Counted from the first letter of the stretch, positions 19,624 to 28,351 are shown. The stretch is 64,000 bases of DNA from Leptotrichia massiliensis (GCF_900104625.1 NZ_FNVZ01000005.1:930001-994000), one strand, 5' to 3'. Notes: generated by a model not told the origin, from the letters alone. Numbers and translations: made by a program.

Positions 19624-20271
19624 ATGAGCTATCAAACTATAATTGTCGGAATTGCTGGAGGTACTGGTTCTGGTAAGACTAGCGTTACTCAAGCCATAAT
19701 TAAAAACTTGGAAAAAACAGGTATTTACTCAATTTTGCTTGAACAGGATTCATATTACAAGAGAAATGATCACTTGACTTATGAAGAGCGAACTGCATTG
19801 AATTATGATCATCCAGATGCAATTGACTTTGACTTGCTTGAAAAGCATATACTTGCATTGAAGGATGGAAAATCTATTGAAAAGCCTATTTATGATTTTC
19901 AGGTTCATAACAGAGTTGATGAGACTCAGCATATTGAGCCTGCAAATATAATTATTGTTGAAGGAATTTTAGTCCTTGCAATATCAAAAATTAGAAGTCT
20001 TTTTGATACAAAAATTTTTGTTGATACTGATGATGATGAAAGACTGCTTAGAAGAATCGAACGAGATTTAAACGAACGGGCAAGAAGTTTTGAAAGTGTA
20101 AAAAATCAGTATATAAATACAGTGAAACCAATGCATTTGGAATTTGTTGAGCCTTCCAAAAGATATGCAGATGTTATAATTCCACGCGGGAAAGATAACA
20201 AAGTAGGTATAAATATGGTAGCAAGCAGACTTAGGTATCTATTTAATAAAATGAATCAAGAACAAAAATAA
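19624..20271 (+). CDS. udk: uridine kinase
   Basis: 215 residues, usual length. It phosphorylates uridine and cytidine with ATP or GTP in the pyrimidine salvage pathway. The P-loop AGGTGSGKT is at residues 11-19. LEQDSYYKRNDHLTYEER and NYDHPDAIDFDLL are family hallmarks, as is DERLLRRIERDLNERARS. GGAGG precedes the ATG. First gene of a plus-strand run with the CoA-disulfide reductase-like gene and K+ channel; the three functions have no obvious link. Confidence 0.96.
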   Translation: MSYQTIIVGIAGGTGSGKTSVTQAIIKNLEKTGIYSILLEQDSYYKRNDHLTYEERTALNYDHPDAIDFDLLEKHILALKDGKSIEKPIYDFQVHNRVDETQHIEPANIIIVEGILVLAISKIRSLFDTKIFVDTDDDERLLRRIERDLNERARSFESVKNQYINTVKPMHLEFVEPSKRYADVIIPRGKDNKVGINMVASRLRYLFNKMNQEQK

Positions 20272-20280
20272 CAAAAAATG

Positions 20281-20325
20281 AAAGGAGTGTATGATTTTAT
20301 AAATTATCATACAAAAAATATTATG
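20281..20325 (+). promoter_or_regulatory. Shine-Dalgarno separated from the start codon by a hairpin
   Basis: AAAGGAG (20281-20287) lies 35 nt before the ATG at 20323. Between them GTATGAT (20289-20295) and ATCATAC (20306-20312) form a perfect seven-bp stem with a 10-nt loop. With the hairpin folded, 11 nt remain between GGAG and ATG, close to the spacing of normal starts in this window. Similar layouts occur at 44,189 and 63,022. Confidence 0.5.
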
Positions 20326-21660
20326 AAAATAGTTGTAATTGGAGGCGGAGCAGCTGGAATGATGTTTTCGACTCAATATAAAAAAGCAAATCCTGAAGAT
20401 GAGGTTATTTTATTTGAAAAATCATCTTATGTGGCTTGGGCTGGATGTCCAACACCTTATTTTATTGCTGATGAATTGAAAAAAAGTGATGTCCTTCATG
20501 GAACACCTGAAGATTTTATAAAACGTGGTGTTAATGTAAAAATTCATCATGAAGTTACAGAAATAAATTTTCAAAATAAAACTGTAACAGTAAAAGGGGA
20601 TGAAATTAACGGAATAATCTTTTACGACAAACTGGTAATTGCCGTTGGGGCAAAATCATTTGTACCAAATATTACGGGCTATTCAAAGGATTTGGAAAAT
20701 GTGTTTACTTTATCTCATGCAGAACATGCCTTTAAAATAAAAGATTATCTTAATGAAAATAAATCAAAATTAAAAAATGCAGTTGTTGTAGGAGCTGGAT
20801 TCATTGGGCTTGAAATGGCTGAATCATTTAAAAAAAATGGATTAAATGTTACACTTATTGAAAAAGCTGATCAAATTTTTCCAAATGTTTCTGAAAACTT
20901 GAAAAAAAGAATTTATAAAGAAATAGAAAATAATGATGTTGAATTAAAATTAAACTCTGGCGTTTCAGAAATAATTTCTGAAAATAATGTAGCAAAATCG
21001 GTAAAACTGGATAATAGCGAAACTGTAGACTTTGATATTGCATTATTTAGTATTGGAATTACTCCAAACATTGATTTCTTGCCGAAAGAATTAAAAACTG
21101 ATTCTGGAAAAATTGTTGTAAATGATAAATTTGAGACAAATATTAAAGACGTGTATGCAATTGGAGATTGTATTTTTAATAAATATTACAAAACAAACAG
21201 AAATTTATACGCTCCATTTGGAGATGTGGCAAACAAGCACGGAATGTTCCTTGCAAAATATCTATCTGGAAAAAACGTTAGCTGGAAAGGGTTAATCCGT
21301 TCTTTTGCAACCTCATTCTATGATGTAAAACTAGCACAAACTGGACTTTCCCTAAAAGAAGCCCTGCAATTAGGTTACAATGCTGATATAGTTTCAATGA
21401 AAGCAATGTATAAAAATTCTGGCTTTGAAGACTCTGTTCCTGCAAGTGCCGAAATTATTTACGATAAAGATAAAAAAATCATTCTTGGTGGAGCAATGGT
21501 TGGAAAAGAAGCTGTTGCACAATTTGTTGATCAGATGGCTATTGTTATTGCACTTGAAACACCTATTGAAAAATTCATAGAAATTGACTTTGCATATTCT
21601 CCAACAAATGCAAGTGTTTGGAATCCGTTATTAGTAACATATAGAAAGGTTATTAAATAA
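20323..21660 (+). CDS. CoA-disulfide reductase / NADH oxidase-family flavoprotein
   Basis: 445 residues. Flavoproteins of this family reduce CoA disulfide or oxygen with NAD(P)H in redox defence. The FAD-binding motif VVIGGGAAGMM starts at residue 4; the redox cysteine Cys42 is in AWAGCPTPYF; the NAD motif VVGAGFIGLEMAESF and the second FAD motif YAIGDC are present. The start at 20323 places the Rossmann strand at the N-terminus as usual. An in-frame ATG at 20278 would add 15 residues but has no ribosome site. A strong AAAGGAG is set apart by a hairpin. A second family member (nox) is at 57330. Confidence 0.88.
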   Translation: MKIVVIGGGAAGMMFSTQYKKANPEDEVILFEKSSYVAWAGCPTPYFIADELKKSDVLHGTPEDFIKRGVNVKIHHEVTEINFQNKTVTVKGDEINGIIFYDKLVIAVGAKSFVPNITGYSKDLENVFTLSHAEHAFKIKDYLNENKSKLKNAVVVGAGFIGLEMAESFKKNGLNVTLIEKADQIFPNVSENLKKRIYKEIENNDVELKLNSGVSEIISENNVAKSVKLDNSETVDFDIALFSIGITPNIDFLPKELKTDSGKIVVNDKFETNIKDVYAIGDCIFNKYYKTNRNLYAPFGDVANKHGMFLAKYLSGKNVSWKGLIRSFATSFYDVKLAQTGLSLKEALQLGYNADIVSMKAMYKNSGFEDSVPASAEIIYDKDKKIILGGAMVGKEAVAQFVDQMAIVIALETPIEKFIEIDFAYSPTNASVWNPLLVTYRKVIK

Positions 21661-21673
21661 AACAGGAGTTTTT

Positions 21674-22456
21674 ATGAAAAAGAAAATTGAAAAATTACAT
21701 AAAAACAAAAGATTCCGTATAAGTTACCAGGTTATTTTTATTTTCTTGGCATTATACAGCTTTGTCACTACACTTTTAGATTTACACGGTGATATTAGTA
21801 TTTTTAATAATCCAATTCTGGAATTTATTGATGTATCAATCTATTTAATTTTTGCAGCTGATTATTTTATACGTTTTACGAATTCAGACAATAAATTAGA
21901 TTTTATTGAAAGCAATATCCCTGATTTAATCTCAATTATTCCGTATTATTCTATTTTTAGGCTATTCAGAATTTTTAAGATTAGACGTTTAGCCAGAGTT
22001 TTTAAGCATTTAAAGCTGACAAAAGCTTATTTGTCTGTAAAAAAATTCTACAAAAAAATAAAAAAATTTTTGAGAGCAAATGGACTTATTTATTTGTTAA
22101 TATTTGCTGTACTTGGAATCATAGTATCAGCCCTAATAGTTTCCTATGTTGAAAAACTCTCGTATTTTAATAGCCTATGGTGGGCTTTTGTAACTGCGAC
22201 TACTGTTGGTTATGGAGATGTATATCCACATACATTTATTGGAAGAATAATTGCTATTTTTCTGATACTCATTGGAATGGGAACTTTTGGAATGATTACG
22301 GGAGCAATCACAAGTTATTTCTTAAATCGGCAAACTGATTTAATTCCAGATGATGATTTAGATGAATATGTTTTAAATTCCCAAAACTATACAGATACAG
22401 AAAAACAGGAAATTATAACTTTTATACAATTTATAAGAAACAAAAGAAAAAAATAA
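21674..22456 (+). CDS. voltage-gated-like potassium channel
   Basis: 260 residues. Six membrane segments are suggested; the arginine-rich S4-like segment reads FRLFRIFKIRRLARVFKHLK (about 95-114). The pore helix and filter WWAFVTATTVGYGDVYP lie at 169-185, with TTVGYGD as K+ selectivity filter. A short cytoplasmic tail follows. It would carry K+ across the inner membrane. AGGAG precedes the ATG, 13 nt after the previous stop. The family is clear; gating is unknown. Confidence 0.92.
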   Translation: MKKKIEKLHKNKRFRISYQVIFIFLALYSFVTTLLDLHGDISIFNNPILEFIDVSIYLIFAADYFIRFTNSDNKLDFIESNIPDLISIIPYYSIFRLFRIFKIRRLARVFKHLKLTKAYLSVKKFYKKIKKFLRANGLIYLLIFAVLGIIVSALIVSYVEKLSYFNSLWWAFVTATTVGYGDVYPHTFIGRIIAIFLILIGMGTFGMITGAITSYFLNRQTDLIPDDDLDEYVLNSQNYTDTEKQEIITFIQFIRNKRKK

Positions 22457-22475
22457 ATTATACTAAAATCTTTTC

Positions 22476-22525
22476 AATACAGGAAGAACAGTTAGTTTTA
22501 ACTAACCTTATTATTCTCCTGTATT
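22476..22525. terminator. bidirectional terminator between convergent genes
   Basis: AATACAGGA (22476-22484) and TCCTGTATT (22517-22525) pair, with an inner GTTAGTT/AACTAAC hairpin. T-runs follow on the plus strand; the minus strand side is also T-containing. It lies between the K+ channel and the VgrG-like gene. Confidence 0.85.
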
Positions 22526-22543
22526 TTTTATTATTAACTACTA

Positions 22544-24076
22544 TTAATTACTGTGAACTTTTTTCCCTTTAATTCTCACATCTGAACTTAATGATTCCAT
22601 CGTTATTTCCTTCTCTTTCCCAATAATATTTATCTTAGAGCCATAAAAATCAGCATCCCCAATCGACTCTATCCCCAAATAATTATTAGAAGCCACTATC
22701 ATATTTTGATTAGCCTTATTTACAAAATTATCTGCATTTTCAACTATATTTGGTGATTCTACGCTATATTTCTCAGTCGTTTTCACTTCAAAACTGTTCA
22801 AATTCAAGCTAAAATTAAAATCACTCTGATTAACCTGAAAATTTCTTTTGGTATAATCACTAAATCTTCCATTTCCTTTATTGTTTATTGCCCACGAAAC
22901 TTTTGCAAATCGCTCATCTTCATTTGGAAAATAAACTTCCACAGTATCATTGATTTCAGGAGTACAGAAAAATCCAGTATTTGTTTGCGAATAAAAGGTC
23001 TGATAACTTAACGGAAATCTTTTTATTCCATAATCATCGTACGCTTTGTCATTACTTTCCTCATTGCTTCTTTCCTGAACAATTTTTTTCAGCCCTTCTG
23101 CAAATCTGACTTCCATTTTCGCAATTCCGCTATCTTCAAACACCCGTTCAACATTTGCTTCAATTCTACACCCTTTTATTTTTTCATTATATTTCTTGAA
23201 TATGTGATAACCGCTCATATCTGTTGCTAAAAATTCACTTTTTAAAATAAAATCCTTCAAAAATATCCTAGTTTTTAATACAGAAAAATTGCCTTTATTC
23301 CCACCAGAATCTTTATCATTTCCTTCATTTTCTACAGCATTTTCAGAAATGGAAACAATATCTCCCAAATTTATTACTTTATTTGACTGCACTTTATAAT
23401 ATAGATTTTTGTAATCTCTTACCAGCGAATAATCTGAAAAATATTTATTTTCCTTCTTAATTTCTCCCATTTCCACGATTCCAAACAATACTATCCCCTG
23501 TTCTATTACAAACATCCCAGTTTTTAATTGACTTGCAAGCCTTACCAAAAATTCCCAGTCTGTTTCATCAAACTGAACAATCAGGCTACCTATCTGCTTT
23601 TTGGCAATATCAGAATACTTTATTTCCAGCTTTTTATCAGCATAATCCTTATTAATCTCATCAATTATATCTGAAAACATTAAATTCCTATCCTGAAAAA
23701 CCCTATACTTCTTCTCATTTTTCCTGTCAAAAAGCACACTTTTAGAAAACGCCTTCATCAAAATTCTGCACCCATAACTCCCATAATCCAGAATCTCAAA
23801 ATAATCAACAATTCCGCTAAAAACTTTTCTTTTGATATCCTTATCTGCATTAGCAAGCTCAATTTCAATCCCAACATCTTCCTTTTCAATAATTCTTTCC
23901 AGATTTTTTCTCTGCTCATCATCCATTTCCAATTGAATTTCCAGCTTCTGATGTTCATTAATATTTTCATCCAATACAAATTCCTGAATCACAAAATTCT
24001 CTAACTTTGTTTTATTCAGTATGATTCCAATATTTTTCCCTTCATACATATTTTCAACATTTACATCTTTACTCAT
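22544..24076 (-). CDS. VgrG-like contractile injection system spike protein
   Basis: 510 residues from the ATG at 24076, where GAGGTGG is well placed; a GTG nine nt upstream overlaps that site. The N-terminal two thirds have phage gpD/VgrG features (VFSGIVDYFEI, then FSDIIDEINKDYADKKLEI and QFDETDWEFLVRLASQLKTG). Around residue 365 an OB-fold region (FYSQTNTGFFCTPEINDTVE) recalls gp5, and the C-terminal part is a repeated beta tail. It would form the membrane-piercing tip of a phage-like injection machine. Sheath, baseplate and ATPase genes are not in the window. It may belong with the operon at 16,817-19,400. Confidence 0.82.
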   Translation of the reverse strand: MSKDVNVENMYEGKNIGIILNKTKLENFVIQEFVLDENINEHQKLEIQLEMDDEQRKNLERIIEKEDVGIEIELANADKDIKRKVFSGIVDYFEILDYGSYGCRILMKAFSKSVLFDRKNEKKYRVFQDRNLMFSDIIDEINKDYADKKLEIKYSDIAKKQIGSLIVQFDETDWEFLVRLASQLKTGMFVIEQGIVLFGIVEMGEIKKENKYFSDYSLVRDYKNLYYKVQSNKVINLGDIVSISENAVENEGNDKDSGGNKGNFSVLKTRIFLKDFILKSEFLATDMSGYHIFKKYNEKIKGCRIEANVERVFEDSGIAKMEVRFAEGLKKIVQERSNEESNDKAYDDYGIKRFPLSYQTFYSQTNTGFFCTPEINDTVEVYFPNEDERFAKVSWAINNKGNGRFSDYTKRNFQVNQSDFNFSLNLNSFEVKTTEKYSVESPNIVENADNFVNKANQNMIVASNNYLGIESIGDADFYGSKINIIGKEKEITMESLSSDVRIKGKKVHSN

Positions 24077-24224
24077 TTTTACCACCTCAATTATTTCCTT
24101 TTATTAATTTTATTTAACAATCATTTTACAGTTTAATCCTTAAGTATTAAAATAAAAGATTTTTTAATTTCAGATTATTTTGACTAATAATTATTTTTTT
24201 ATTTATATTTTTCAAAATTTTTTT

Positions 24225-24571
24225 AACGTAAGGGCATCAATCGCCATGCCCTTACAACCCTGCTTTACGCAAAACTTTTTTATAGAAAAAAATAGAACTC
24301 GCTTTTGAATAAAAGTTATTTCAAATATAAATAAATATATCCAATTTATAATTTTATCCAAAAGCTCAAACAACTATTTTTTTCTAACAAAATTTTGCTT
24401 ATCACTCTTTTTATTATAATTGTTATAATTAAATTTAAAGTGTCGTGATTTTTTTGGAATAAAAACGACTGTTTGAGCGAAGTTTTACGTAGCGAGTTTC
24501 GTTTTTGTTTCAAAAAAATACTTAGACGAGCGGGGATTGTAAAGGGGATGGCAATTGATCCCCTTTACGTT
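24225..24571. repeat. REP/MITE-like element with two inverted, covarying hairpins
   Basis: The left end has a perfect 10-bp stem GTAAGGGCAT/ATGCCCTTAC (24228-24255); the right end a perfect 11-bp stem GTAAAGGGGAT/ATCCCCTTTAC (24539-24568). Read in the same direction the two eight-base loops are CAATCGCC and CAATTGCC, and flanks AACGTAA and AACCC/AATCCC also match. The stems differ but both pair perfectly. The ends are thus inverted copies of one unit. A nested GCTCAAACA/TGTTTGAGC repeat lies inside (24364-24372, 24471-24479). No transposase gene is present. Confidence 0.75.
24421..24510 (+). ncRNA. possible small structured RNA inside the element
   Basis: TGTTATAAT (24421-24429) is an extended -10 box. 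Downstream, AAAAACGA (24461-24468) pairs with TCGTTTTT (24499-24506) and is followed by GTTTC, resembling a terminator hairpin. An alternative GTCGT/ACGAC stem (24442-24446, 24465-24469) would compete with it. No -35 box is evident, and expression is a guess. Confidence 0.25.
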
Positions 24572-24841
24572 ATAAAAAAGAAAAAATTTATAAATTATCA
24601 AAAAATCTTTATTAACAACAAATCTTCTTGCAAAAATTAGAAATAATTATTAATTTTTATACTTAAGAAAGTATTTTTGTAATAATTTTTATTAATTAAA
24701 TATTAATATATTTTTTATTATACTATATTTTTAATTTAATTTCAATAATTATTATTTATAAAATACGCAACTTAAAATTATTTTGAAAATTATCTTATCA
24801 AATTTCTATTTATTACTTAAAATCTTCTATTCTCTGTATTC

Positions 24842-25306
24842 CTATTTAGATTTTGAAACTTCATTTAACACGTTAAGTGCTATTTCATTATTTTTATCTA
24901 ATTTTAATATTTCTTTGTCTATACTTTCTGCTTCCTCTTCTTTCATTAAACGTTCTGGAATTCCATAAAAACTTAATAATAATATCAAATTATCAATATT
25001 TTTTTCTAGCGACACTAATTCTCTAGCATGAAAAATACCAACAGCATATGCACCTTCCATCCGACATAACACATAAGCCATTATACTTACAGATAAACTT
25101 AACCAAACTGTATTGCCTGTTTTTTTAAACATATATTGCGTAAAACCATAAACACTTAAACTTTCTGTCCTATCAGCAATATTAAACCAAATTATATCGT
25201 GTATCTCTTCATCACTCATATTTTTAAATTTTTTTGCTACTTGTTCGTATTTTGCATTCAATATATCTGTTTCTATTTCTTCTAACATAACTTTATTATA
25301 TTTCAT
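24842..25306 (-). CDS. hypothetical cytosolic protein (possible immunity-type protein)
   Basis: 154 residues, helical, no signal peptide. The end (LSFYGIPERLMKEEEAESIDKE, here given in part) followed by a LKLDKNNEIALNVLNE segment resembles small immunity or TPR-like proteins in polymorphic toxin loci, but no family is named with confidence. AGGAGA precedes the start. It lies after a terminator behind ychF and 760 bp upstream of the VgrG-like gene on the same strand. No matching toxin is seen nearby. Confidence 0.6.
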   Translation of the reverse strand: MKYNKVMLEEIETDILNAKYEQVAKKFKNMSDEEIHDIIWFNIADRTESLSVYGFTQYMFKKTGNTVWLSLSVSIMAYVLCRMEGAYAVGIFHARELVSLEKNIDNLILLLSFYGIPERLMKEEEAESIDKEILKLDKNNEIALNVLNEVSKSK

Positions 25307-25333
25307 AGTTTTATTCTCCTAAAGAATTAAAAA

Positions 25334-25371
25334 AAGCCCTTTAAATAAGCAACAAACTTAAAAAAGAGCTT
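25334..25371 (-). terminator. terminator after ychF
   Basis: On the minus strand AAGCTCTTT pairs with AAAGGGCTT through one mismatch, with an inner AAG/CTT, followed by TTTTTAATTC. Confidence 0.75.
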
Positions 25372-25392
25372 CTAAAATTAATAAATATTTTC

Positions 25393-26496
25393 TTAAACAT
25401 TAAATCTGAAGAACATTACATCCCCATCTTGCACAATGTACTCTTTTCCTTCCAGTCTCATTGCACCTTTTTCTTTTGCACCGTTCCATCCGTTTAGTTC
25501 GATGAATTTGTCGAAAGACACTACTTCGGCTCTGATAAATCCTTTTTCAATGTCTGTGTGAATTTCACTGGCAGATTTTTGAGCGTTTGTTCCTTGTTTT
25601 ATTGTCCATGCTCTTACTTCTTTTACTCCAGCTGTAAAGTATGTGATTAATCCTAACAATTTGAATCCTGCTCTAATTAGTCTGTTTAGGCTTGGTTCTT
25701 TTATTCCTAATTCATTAATGAACATTTGTCTTTCTTCTTCGTCTTCGATTTCAATTAGTTCTGCTTCCACTTTTGCTGAAAAGGTTACTACTTCGCTATC
25801 GTACTGTTTTGCAAATTCACGCACTTTTTTTACATAATCATTTTCAATTCCAGCCGTCAAGTCTTCTTCCGAAATATTTGCGGCAAACATCATTGGTTTT
25901 ACTGTCAAAAATTGATAAACTTTTATTAATTCTTCTTCCCTTTGGGTAAATTCCAATGTTTTTAATAATTTAAATTCTTCCAGATGAACTTTACATCTTT
26001 CAAGAACTGCGACTAATTCTTTTCCTTCTGCGTTTCCTCCACGAGCCAGCTTCTGATTTTTCTGAATTGCCCTTTCAACTGTGTCTAAATCAGCAAAAAT
26101 CAATTCTGCATTAATTGTTTCGATATCTCTTATAGGATCAACGCTTCCTTCCACGTGAATAATATTGTCATCATCAAAACATCTTACAACCTGACAAATT
26201 GCAGCTGTATTTCTAATGTTTGATAAAAACTGGTTTCCTAGTCCTTCCCCTTTTGATGCACCTTTTACAAGTCCTGCAATATCTACAAATTCAACTGTCG
26301 CTCCAACCGTTCTTTCTGGGTTAACTACTTTCTCCAAATCTTTTAAACGTGGATCTGGCACGCTTACAAGCCCTACATTTGGCTCAATTGTTGCAAATGG
26401 ATAGTTTGCCGCCTCTGCATTCTGTGTTTTTGTTATTGCGTTAAATAATGTTGATTTTCCCACGTTTGGTAATCCTACAATTCCTATTCCTATCAT
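25393..26496 (-). CDS. ychF: redox-regulated ATPase/GTPase YchF (Obg family)
   Basis: 367 residues, usual length. YchF binds ribosomes and nucleotides, preferring ATP, and influences stress responses. G1 motif [15 protein letters not shown] is near residue 8, switch [10 protein letters not shown] follows, G3 is [20 protein letters not shown] in part, and the C-terminal TGS domain ends with [13 protein letters not shown]. The nucleotide-specificity loop reads NISEED. AAAGGAAA lies 13 nt before the start. Part of a long minus-strand run of housekeeping genes. Confidence 0.97.
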   Translation of the reverse strand: MIGIGIVGLPNVGKSTLFNAITKTQNAEAANYPFATIEPNVGLVSVPDPRLKDLEKVVNPERTVGATVEFVDIAGLVKGASKGEGLGNQFLSNIRNTAAICQVVRCFDDDNIIHVEGSVDPIRDIETINAELIFADLDTVERAIQKNQKLARGGNAEGKELVAVLERCKVHLEEFKLLKTLEFTQREEELIKVYQFLTVKPMMFAANISEEDLTAGIENDYVKKVREFAKQYDSEVVTFSAKVEAELIEIEDEEERQMFINELGIKEPSLNRLIRAGFKLLGLITYFTAGVKEVRAWTIKQGTNAQKSASEIHTDIEKGFIRAEVVSFDKFIELNGWNGAKEKGAMRLEGKEYIVQDGDVMFFRFNV

Positions 26497-26520
26497 TCTT
26501 TTTTTATTTCCTTTCTTCTT

Positions 26521-27054
26521 TTATAATTTTTCCAAAATTTTTATTAATTTCCATTTTTCCTTATCTGTCGCTTTAAACAAATAGGAAATATCATAAATCG
26601 GCACAACCTTAATTTCTCCATAAAAATCAAACACTTTCCCCACCAAATCTTTTATATCCTCTTTTTCTACGTCTTCTAAAAGTGATTTAGTTGCCCTTTC
26701 TCCAACTGTTACAATGTACTTTGGATTAATCAAGGCAATTTGTGCTACAAGAAACTCATTACATTTTGTAATACTGTCTTTCTCAATTAAATTACTGTGT
26801 GAACTACATTTTGTGAGAGTTGTAAAATAACATTTCTTCAAATCAAGCTTTGAATATTCTAAAAATTTTTTGAAATATTTTCCATTTCTGTCAATCAAAA
26901 GTTTCTGCTTTACATCCTCTTCCTCACTTATGCTATCAAACACAAATAAAATTTCTGCCTTTTTATTTCCTTCACCAACAATTGGATTAATTCTAGTTTT
27001 TTCTAATATACATTTAGTACAAATGTCGATTTCCAGCTTTAAGTCATTCCACAT
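26521..27054 (-). CDS. uracil-DNA glycosylase family protein (Fe-S type, diverged)
   Basis: 177 residues. Family 4 UDGs remove uracil from DNA and carry a [4Fe-4S] cluster. The four cysteine positions fit: Cys12 and Cys15 in DICTKCILEKTR, one in TLTKCSSHSN and one in ITKCNEFLV. VGEGNKKAEILFVFDS matches the first active-site region. The usual HPS motif near the C-terminus is replaced by YDISYLFKA, so catalytic activity may be changed. AAGGAAA precedes the start. It sits 25 nt upstream of ychF. Confidence 0.72.
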   Translation of the reverse strand: MWNDLKLEIDICTKCILEKTRINPIVGEGNKKAEILFVFDSISEEEDVKQKLLIDRNGKYFKKFLEYSKLDLKKCYFTTLTKCSSHSNLIEKDSITKCNEFLVAQIALINPKYIVTVGERATKSLLEDVEKEDIKDLVGKVFDFYGEIKVVPIYDISYLFKATDKEKWKLIKILEKL

Positions 27055-27084
27055 AACTTTTTCCTTATTCTTTATTCTAATATT

Positions 27085-27858
27085 CTATATTTTATAAATT
27101 TCTGTTCCCTCTTCGTTAATAATTTCAATTTCCAAATGGCTTTTATTTTCACGCTCCAAAATTTGATACAGCGAATTATAAGCCAGCTCTGGCGTATTAT
27201 TATCTTTGCTTATATGCATTAAATAAACCTTTTTCAGTTTCTCGCTAAGCACCTGCCCAATCAGCTTTGATGCTTCTGCATTTGACAAATGTCCATTTCT
27301 TCCTTTTACACGGTTTTTCAGTTCCCAATGATAAGGGCCTGTCATCAGCATATTATAGTCATAGTTACTTTCCAGCACAATTACATCACTATTTTTCAAA
27401 TTTTCCTTAATAATATTGTTTACACAGCCAACATCACTTGCATAGGACAATTTTTTCCCTTCATATTCAAATGTGTATCCCAAGCACTTTTCAGCATCGT
27501 GCATTACTTCAAAATTATTTATCACACAATTGTCAATAACAATTTTTTCATCTCTTATAAAATTTAAATTTTTTTTCTCAATTTTTCCAATTCTATCCTT
27601 AATTACATTATAAGTTACTTCATGAAGATAAATTGGAATATCGTATTTTCGTGAAACAACACCAAGTCCTTGAATATGGTCAGAATGCTCATGTGTCACA
27701 AATATCCCCATTATATCATCAATTCTTTTTTCAATATTATTCAATTTTTCTACAATTTTTTTACCACTAAATCCTGCATCTATAAGAAATTTCTTATTAC
27801 CCATCTCAATATAGCTTGAATTTCCGCTACTTCCACTTCCCAAACTTGAAAATTTCAT
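27085..27858 (-). CDS. MBL-fold metallohydrolase (YycJ/WalJ-like)
   Basis: 257 residues. The N-terminus KFSSLGSGSSGNSSYIEMG and the metal motif THEHSDHIQGLG are typical of the YycJ/WalJ group, probably nucleases acting at DNA or in cell-wall stress signalling. Later metal residues are in MHDAEKCLGYTF and YASDVG, with a final LMHISKDN. The ribosome site is weak (AGAAGATTAG). The usual walRK partners are not present here, so only the fold and group are firm. Confidence 0.88.
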   Translation of the reverse strand: MKFSSLGSGSSGNSSYIEMGNKKFLIDAGFSGKKIVEKLNNIEKRIDDIMGIFVTHEHSDHIQGLGVVSRKYDIPIYLHEVTYNVIKDRIGKIEKKNLNFIRDEKIVIDNCVINNFEVMHDAEKCLGYTFEYEGKKLSYASDVGCVNNIIKENLKNSDVIVLESNYDYNMLMTGPYHWELKNRVKGRNGHLSNAEASKLIGQVLSEKLKKVYLMHISKDNNTPELAYNSLYQILERENKSHLEIEIINEEGTEIYKI

Positions 27859-27913
27859 TTTTTTTACTAATCTTCTTTCTAATTGAGTTTTTTAACTCCC
27901 CCATTTTATAATT

Positions 27914-28351
27914 TTAAATATTTGGTGAAATCGTTCCTTTTAACCGATCATAAACCCATCCACCTTTTTTATCCTTTTTTGTTACAATTCTATTGCTTCT
28001 TTCCCTAGAATCCTTTATGCTTTCAGGAATTTCATAAATTTTCTCACTTCCATAAAAAGTCCCAAAATTATACACTCCATCTGAACTCTTTACATCATGA
28101 AGATTATTTTCTAATCCCTCCAATTTAGGATTAGAACCTGTTTTTTCATTAAATTTTTTTACTGCATTTTGTAATTTTATAGTTTCTACCTGAATATCCG
28201 CCGTTATAAGTTTATCTACTTTTCTTGACAATAAAATCACAACATTTAGCATTGCGATAAATACAACTATAAGAAAAGTTATTCCACGAAGAGCAATTTT
28301 TCTAGTCATTTTTGCTCTATTATTTACATAATAATCGTTATCAAAAGCCAT
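27914..28351 (-). CDS. single-pass membrane protein, pseudopilin-like tail
   Basis: 145 residues with one membrane helix (about 20-45) and an extracytoplasmic domain. The C-terminal GGWVYDRLKGTISPN resembles the end of type IV pilin or type II secretion pseudopilins, but the N-terminus lacks the G-F-T-L-E prepilin cleavage site. The helix KLQNAVKKFNEKTGSNP also fits the pilin alpha-helix region. It lies between yqeH and the MBL hydrolase. Family assignment is tentative. Confidence 0.65.
   Translation of the reverse strand: MAFDNDYYVNNRAKMTRKIALRGITFLIVVFIAMLNVVILLSRKVDKLITADIQVETIKLQNAVKKFNEKTGSNPKLEGLENNLHDVKSSDGVYNFGTFYGSEKIYEIPESIKDSRERSNRIVTKKDKKGGWVYDRLKGTISPNI

Noticed and set aside
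27858-27900. GGGGGAG with a small GAGTT/AACTC hairpin upstream of the MBL hydrolase
   Set aside because: The hairpin is short, covers part of the site, and leaves about 26 nt to the ATG, so it does not fit the structured-spacer pattern.
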